In this document: positions 34,073 to 37,050 of the stretch, piece after piece
Numbering within the stretch: position 1 is the stretch's first letter
Layout: each line of letters begins with the position of its first letter
Origin: Bacteriovoracaceae bacterium
GTDB lineage: Bacteria; Bdellovibrionota; Bacteriovoracia; Bacteriovoracales; Bacteriovoracaceae
Assembly: GCA_018060635.1 (NCBI GenBank)
Contig: JAGOVR010000001.1
Span: 1 to 37,050, forward strand
Length of the DNA stretch: 37,050 nt
Direction: 5' to 3'
Notes under the pieces: generated by a model
The model's database searches: none
Told to the model about the DNA's origin: nothing
Seen by the model: the letters and a program-made list of their open reading frames with translations, nothing else
Program-made: the position numbers and the translations under genes

Positions 34073-34725
34073 GGCAGATCATCTAAAAAAAGGCGAGCGA
34101 CTTTAGCAAATTCACTACTAGGGTAACTGGCAATAACCTGTTCATATTCTTTTTTAGCTTCTGCTATTTTCCCCAGCTTTTGATACATCCGTCCCTTATC
34201 TAAAAAAACCTTATCCATTAAAGGAGATTCCTTTCCTTTAAGCGTACTTAAACTTTCCAAAGACTTCTGCCACTCTCCAGCATCTTCATACAAAGCCGCA
34301 AGATTAACACTCCAAAGGAAGTGAAGCTCCCCTTTTTGAGGTTTAGGCACCATCTGCAAAAAATATAGGGAAAGAGATGATTTTCCTTCCATCTGAAAAG
34401 TCTTTATCGCCTCTAGTGAGGTAAATAAAACAGTCGAAGAGTTTTTGTTTTTTTGAACAAAATCTTCCCACTGTTTTTTTAAAGTATCTTCATCTATTTT
34501 TTTTTCTTTATAATCGTTGAGTGTCGTTTGCACAAAATCATAACTATTTTCCCAAGATTTCTCATTTTGCCTTTGCTGATATATATACCATCCCGTAAAC
34601 ACAAAACTTCCCACCAGCAAGCCTATGCCTACTTTCAGGATAAGCTTGGAATATTTATTAAAAAAATGCCCTAGTGTTGTTTTTTCTAAACTTTGTTCTA
34701 ATTGTTCTTGTGATTGTTGTTCCAT
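34069..34725 (-). CDS. YfgM-like membrane-anchored TPR protein
   Basis: 218 residues: a cytoplasmic N-terminus, one membrane segment (about 29-50, LILKVGIGLLVGSFVFTGWYIY), then a periplasmic helical TPR-like part ending YEQVIASYPSSEFAKVARLFLDDLP. It matches the YfgM/TPR_21 family, which works with periplasmic chaperones near the Sec translocon. It is coupled with bamB by an ATGA overlap. Confidence 0.82.
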   Translation of the reverse strand: MEQQSQEQLEQSLEKTTLGHFFNKYSKLILKVGIGLLVGSFVFTGWYIYQQRQNEKSWENSYDFVQTTLNDYKEKKIDEDTLKKQWEDFVQKNKNSSTVLFTSLEAIKTFQMEGKSSLSLYFLQMVPKPQKGELHFLWSVNLAALYEDAGEWQKSLESLSTLKGKESPLMDKVFLDKGRMYQKLGKIAEAKKEYEQVIASYPSSEFAKVARLFLDDLP

Positions 34726-34856
34726 TTATTTTCCCTCGCCTCTCTTTAATAATGCATCGCTCAGTTTTTTCTTTAGATCAGAATTTTAATTTTTTACATA
34801 GGACTTGTCAAAGACAGTAAAATGCAAGCAAAACTTTTCTTCTCTCCCTAGATCTG

Positions 34857-34862
34857 TATAAT
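34857..34862 (+). promoter_or_regulatory. Candidate -10 box for the outer-membrane protein gene
   Basis: TGTATAATGG with TATAAT at 34857-34862, about 50 bases before the coding start; no convincing -35 was found. Confidence 0.45.
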
Positions 34863-34911
34863 GGTTCTGTATCATAAAAATGAATAACTTAATTTTTATA
34901 TGAGGACTTTT

Positions 34912-35700
34912 TTGAAAAAGCTAAATTATTATATTTTGTGCCTACTTTGGATGTTTTTCTCTCTCCCTATACTGGCCCAATCTTCCTCTTTACCTGAAGA
35001 CCTTGATACCGATGCCTCTTTAGGTGACGTTTTTTCAGATTTTAATGAAGATATTGATTCTTCCAAAGTGACAGAAGATGAGCGTTACTATAAATATGGC
35101 CGCTTTTATTCTTTTAATATTGGATTGGGTTTTACTACTTTCACAGGAAATCGAGGAATTGCTTATAAAAATGACCTGCCTTCCTATACGATGTCGCTGG
35201 TTTATTTTATGGATTTTCAACGGGCCATTGTCTTAGGACTTGCCTACTCTAAGCATCATTTTAATATTGATACTTTAGTCAATGCTCATAACACGGAAGT
35301 TTTAGGAAACGTTTCTGTTAGTATGTTGCGAACCTTTTTTGGTTTCCGTTATTATATTGATACCGCCGATCTTGGAACTGCTATTACTTTTGCTAACCCT
35401 TACCTCACCACTCGTCTTGAATATTGGTACCAAGTTAATAAATTTACTGACCGCAACGATACGTTAGCTCCTGAGAAAGGAGGGGGGCTTGGACTTGGTG
35501 TGGGACTCGGACTAGAATTTCCTATTGAGATTAAGGAATCTTATATTGGAGTAGAAATGCTCTATCATATGGTTAATTTTTTCGATAAAGACACACAAAA
35601 TTACCGCCAAATTCCAGGAGACCCTAATAGCACCAATGGGTACGATAATCTTAACGGAAATGCTTGGTCTACTATGGTGACTTATAACTTAAGCTGGTAA
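34912..35700 (+). CDS. Outer-membrane beta-barrel-like protein
   Basis: 262 residues from the chosen start. Signal peptide MKKLNYYILCLLWMFFSLPILAQ, an acidic linker (LPEDLDTDASLGDVFSDFNEDID), then amphipathic beta strands. Examples are FYSFNIGLGFTTFTG, YTMSLVYFMDFQRAIVLGLAY, GLGLGVGLGLEFPI and a last strand WSTMVTYNLSW ending in Trp. This pattern is typical of outer-membrane barrels; specificity unknown. I prefer TTG at 34912 because GAGGA (34902-34906) is well placed for it. An ATG at 34900 has no site. It lies antisense between der and yfgM, which are usually contiguous. Confidence 0.75.
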   Translation: MKKLNYYILCLLWMFFSLPILAQSSSLPEDLDTDASLGDVFSDFNEDIDSSKVTEDERYYKYGRFYSFNIGLGFTTFTGNRGIAYKNDLPSYTMSLVYFMDFQRAIVLGLAYSKHHFNIDTLVNAHNTEVLGNVSVSMLRTFFGFRYYIDTADLGTAITFANPYLTTRLEYWYQVNKFTDRNDTLAPEKGGGLGLGVGLGLEFPIEIKESYIGVEMLYHMVNFFDKDTQNYRQIPGDPNSTNGYDNLNGNAWSTMVTYNLSW

Positions 35701-35711
35701 CTGAGGCAAAA

Positions 35712-37050
35712 CTACTTAATCTTTCTTTTAGGCTTAGTCTTTTCTTTATCCTTATCTTTATCACTGTTAGTTCTAAAAATAAGATGGATAGGAGTATTTT
35801 CTAAATCAAAAAAGCTACGTAAACCATTCAGAAGATAACGCCTGTAATGCTCAGGAATATCTTTAGATCTGTTGGTAAAAAGAAGAATAGTGGGAGGAGC
35901 ACTTCTAATCATAGAGGCATACTTCACTTTAAACTGCGTTTGCCCTTTAAAGGTGAGTGGATGTTTTTCCACAATTTCTGTGAGTGCCATATTCATTTGC
36001 GAAGTTCCAATATTCACCTTGCGAGAAAGAAGCGTTTTTACAATAGAATTTTGCAATTCTTTCAGCCCTTGTTTGTGCTTAGCTGACAAGAGAATAGGCT
36101 TACAAAAATCCCATGGAATTTGCTCTTTTAAATCCAGGAGCCACTCTTTTTTCTTTTTACTATCGCGAAGTGTTTCAGACATCAAATCTGTCTTATTAAA
36201 AATAATAATAACCGATCTTCCTTTTTCCAAAATCATTTCACAAAGCCTACGATCCTGATGAGTCATACCCTTGGTAGCATCTGCTAGATAAAGAATAATA
36301 TCGGCTTCTTCCATGGTTTTAAGGGCGCGATAAACTGATTGTAATTCTAGCTCATCTGTCACCACACTTTTCTTACGAATTCCTGCAGTATCAATAAGAC
36401 GTAAGCTATAAGTTCCTTTAAGTTTAGGATCCCCAATCTCAAAGGTAACATATCCTGTGACAGGATCGACTGTGGTTCCCGCCATGGGACTTACAAGGGA
36501 TCTTTCACTGCCTAAAAGCCAATTAAGGAAAGTAGATTTTCCTACGTTCGGGGCCCCTAAAATAGCGAAAGTTCCTAAAACTTCATGCTGTGGTAAAACA
36601 GGAATATGCTGGACTTTAGATTCTTGAGACTCTTTATTTTTTTGCTGAAAATCTAAAATAAAGCGCTGTAATTCTCTTCTTAACTCTCCAACTCCCCTGC
36701 CGTGTGCCGCTGATATTTTAAAAAAAAGATCTTCGGAAAAACCTAATTTAAAAAAATCACTGTCCAAACTTTCCTGCGACTCTGTATCGCTTTTATTAAG
36801 AAGAATTCTAAAATCTTTTTTTTCTTGCCTTAAAAATTTTACAATTTGCTCATCAAAAGGAGAAAGTCCTTCTCTAATATCCATCACAAGTAAAACGAGA
36901 TCTGATTCTTGTACCGCTAACTTGCCTTGTGTTGTCATCACATTAAAAAGATCCGTCATATTAAGAGGAGGAGCATCGTTATCAAGATTTTCTTTTTTAT
37001 TTTTACTTTTTGTTTCAATTAACTTCTCAGGATAAAATCCCCCTGTATCT
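35712..37050 (-). CDS. der: Ribosome-assembly GTPase Der (EngA), 3' part
   Basis: The frame stays open to the right edge, so the N-terminus and first P-loop lie outside. Inside are DTGG of the first G domain at the very edge (37049-37038), NKSD, then the second G domain: GAPNVGKSTFLNWLLG, VSPMAGTTVDPV, DTAGIRKKS and NKTDL. A KH-like C-terminal domain and Lys-rich tail (KDKDKEKTKPKRKIK) follow. Tandem G domains identify Der, essential in 50S subunit maturation. A 15-residue Lys/Asn/Asp-rich insertion lies just after DTGGFYPEK. Confidence 0.95.
   Translation of the reverse strand, partial: DTGGFYPEKLIETKSKNKKENLDNDAPPLNMTDLFNVMTTQGKLAVQESDLVLLVMDIREGLSPFDEQIVKFLRQEKKDFRILLNKSDTESQESLDSDFFKLGFSEDLFFKISAAHGRGVGELRRELQRFILDFQQKNKESQESKVQHIPVLPQHEVLGTFAILGAPNVGKSTFLNWLLGSERSLVSPMAGTTVDPVTGYVTFEIGDPKLKGTYSLRLIDTAGIRKKSVVTDELELQSVYRALKTMEEADIILYLADATKGMTHQDRRLCEMILEKGRSVIIIFNKTDLMSETLRDSKKKKEWLLDLKEQIPWDFCKPILLSAKHKQGLKELQNSIVKTLLSRKVNIGTSQMNMALTEIVEKHPLTFKGQTQFKVKYASMIRSAPPTILLFTNRSKDIPEHYRRYLLNGLRSFFDLENTPIHLIFRTNSDKDKDKEKTKPKRKIK

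Noticed and set aside
35872..36258. Plus-strand open frame of 128 codons
   Set aside because: Antisense shadow of der.
1..37050. Window from a Bacteroidota genome, based on the T9SS-type tail
   Set aside because: The trmD-SPOUT-rplS-rnhB-yraN order, yfgM/bamB/der neighbourhood and presence of Shine-Dalgarno sites at most genes fit a proteobacterium-like lineage better.

Overview
This AT-rich window reads as a chromosomal segment of a Gram-negative, delta-proteobacterium-like organism, most probably from the Bdellovibrionota. That placement is inferred from gene order and protein style, not from a marker gene. The evidence is a ribosome/tRNA-modification operon in the order HAD-ffh-rpsP-khpA-rimM-trmD-SPOUT methylase-rplS, followed by rnhB-yraN. 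There is also a der / yfgM / bamB neighbourhood, a B12-dependent ribonucleotide reductase, many signal peptides and lipoboxes, and very large Cys-rich exported proteins. No tRNA, rRNA, CRISPR array, transposase or phage gene was seen.

Layout. 1-1.45 kb: the 5' part of rsmI (minus, runs off the left edge), a STAS-domain protein and a small exported protein. 1.35-7.25 kb: a long minus-strand housekeeping block, translationally coupled by several 4-8 bp gene overlaps, with a strong terminator after rplS. 7.3-8.8 kb: a tRNA dihydrouridine synthase and a four-helix-bundle (S23/TIGR02436) gene whose ribosome binding site lies inside a perfect 17-bp hairpin. 8.9-16.05 kb: two unrecognised exported proteins, the second a 1670-residue Cys-rich lipoprotein. 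16.1-18.9 kb: a tightly overlapping zinc/manganese ABC importer operon (binding protein, ATPase with a His-rich tail, permease) ending in a hot-dog thioesterase. About 19.0 kb: a 20-residue lysine-rich peptide gene with its own hairpin leader and terminator.

19.1-26.1 kb (minus): an exported protein related to the ATP-binding and swivelling domains of PEP synthase/pyruvate phosphate dikinase, then nrdJ with two NrdR-like boxes next to a good promoter. 26.5-32.4 kb looks accessory. It holds a seven-repeat exported protein with a Bacteroidota-style type IX secretion C-terminus, a transglutaminase-like/TPR protein, a 40-residue basic peptide, an unknown exported protein, and two tandem lipoprotein genes sharing a 568-bp block with only 8 differences. 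32.6-37.05 kb: an EVE-domain protein, bamB-like and yfgM-like genes, an outer-membrane protein and der (running off the right edge).

The genes most worth a second look are the exported dikinase-like protein, the RBS-sequestering hairpin, the converted lipoprotein pair, the T9SS-like protein, and the two tiny basic proteins. I did not find a clear new multi-gene defence or mobile system.
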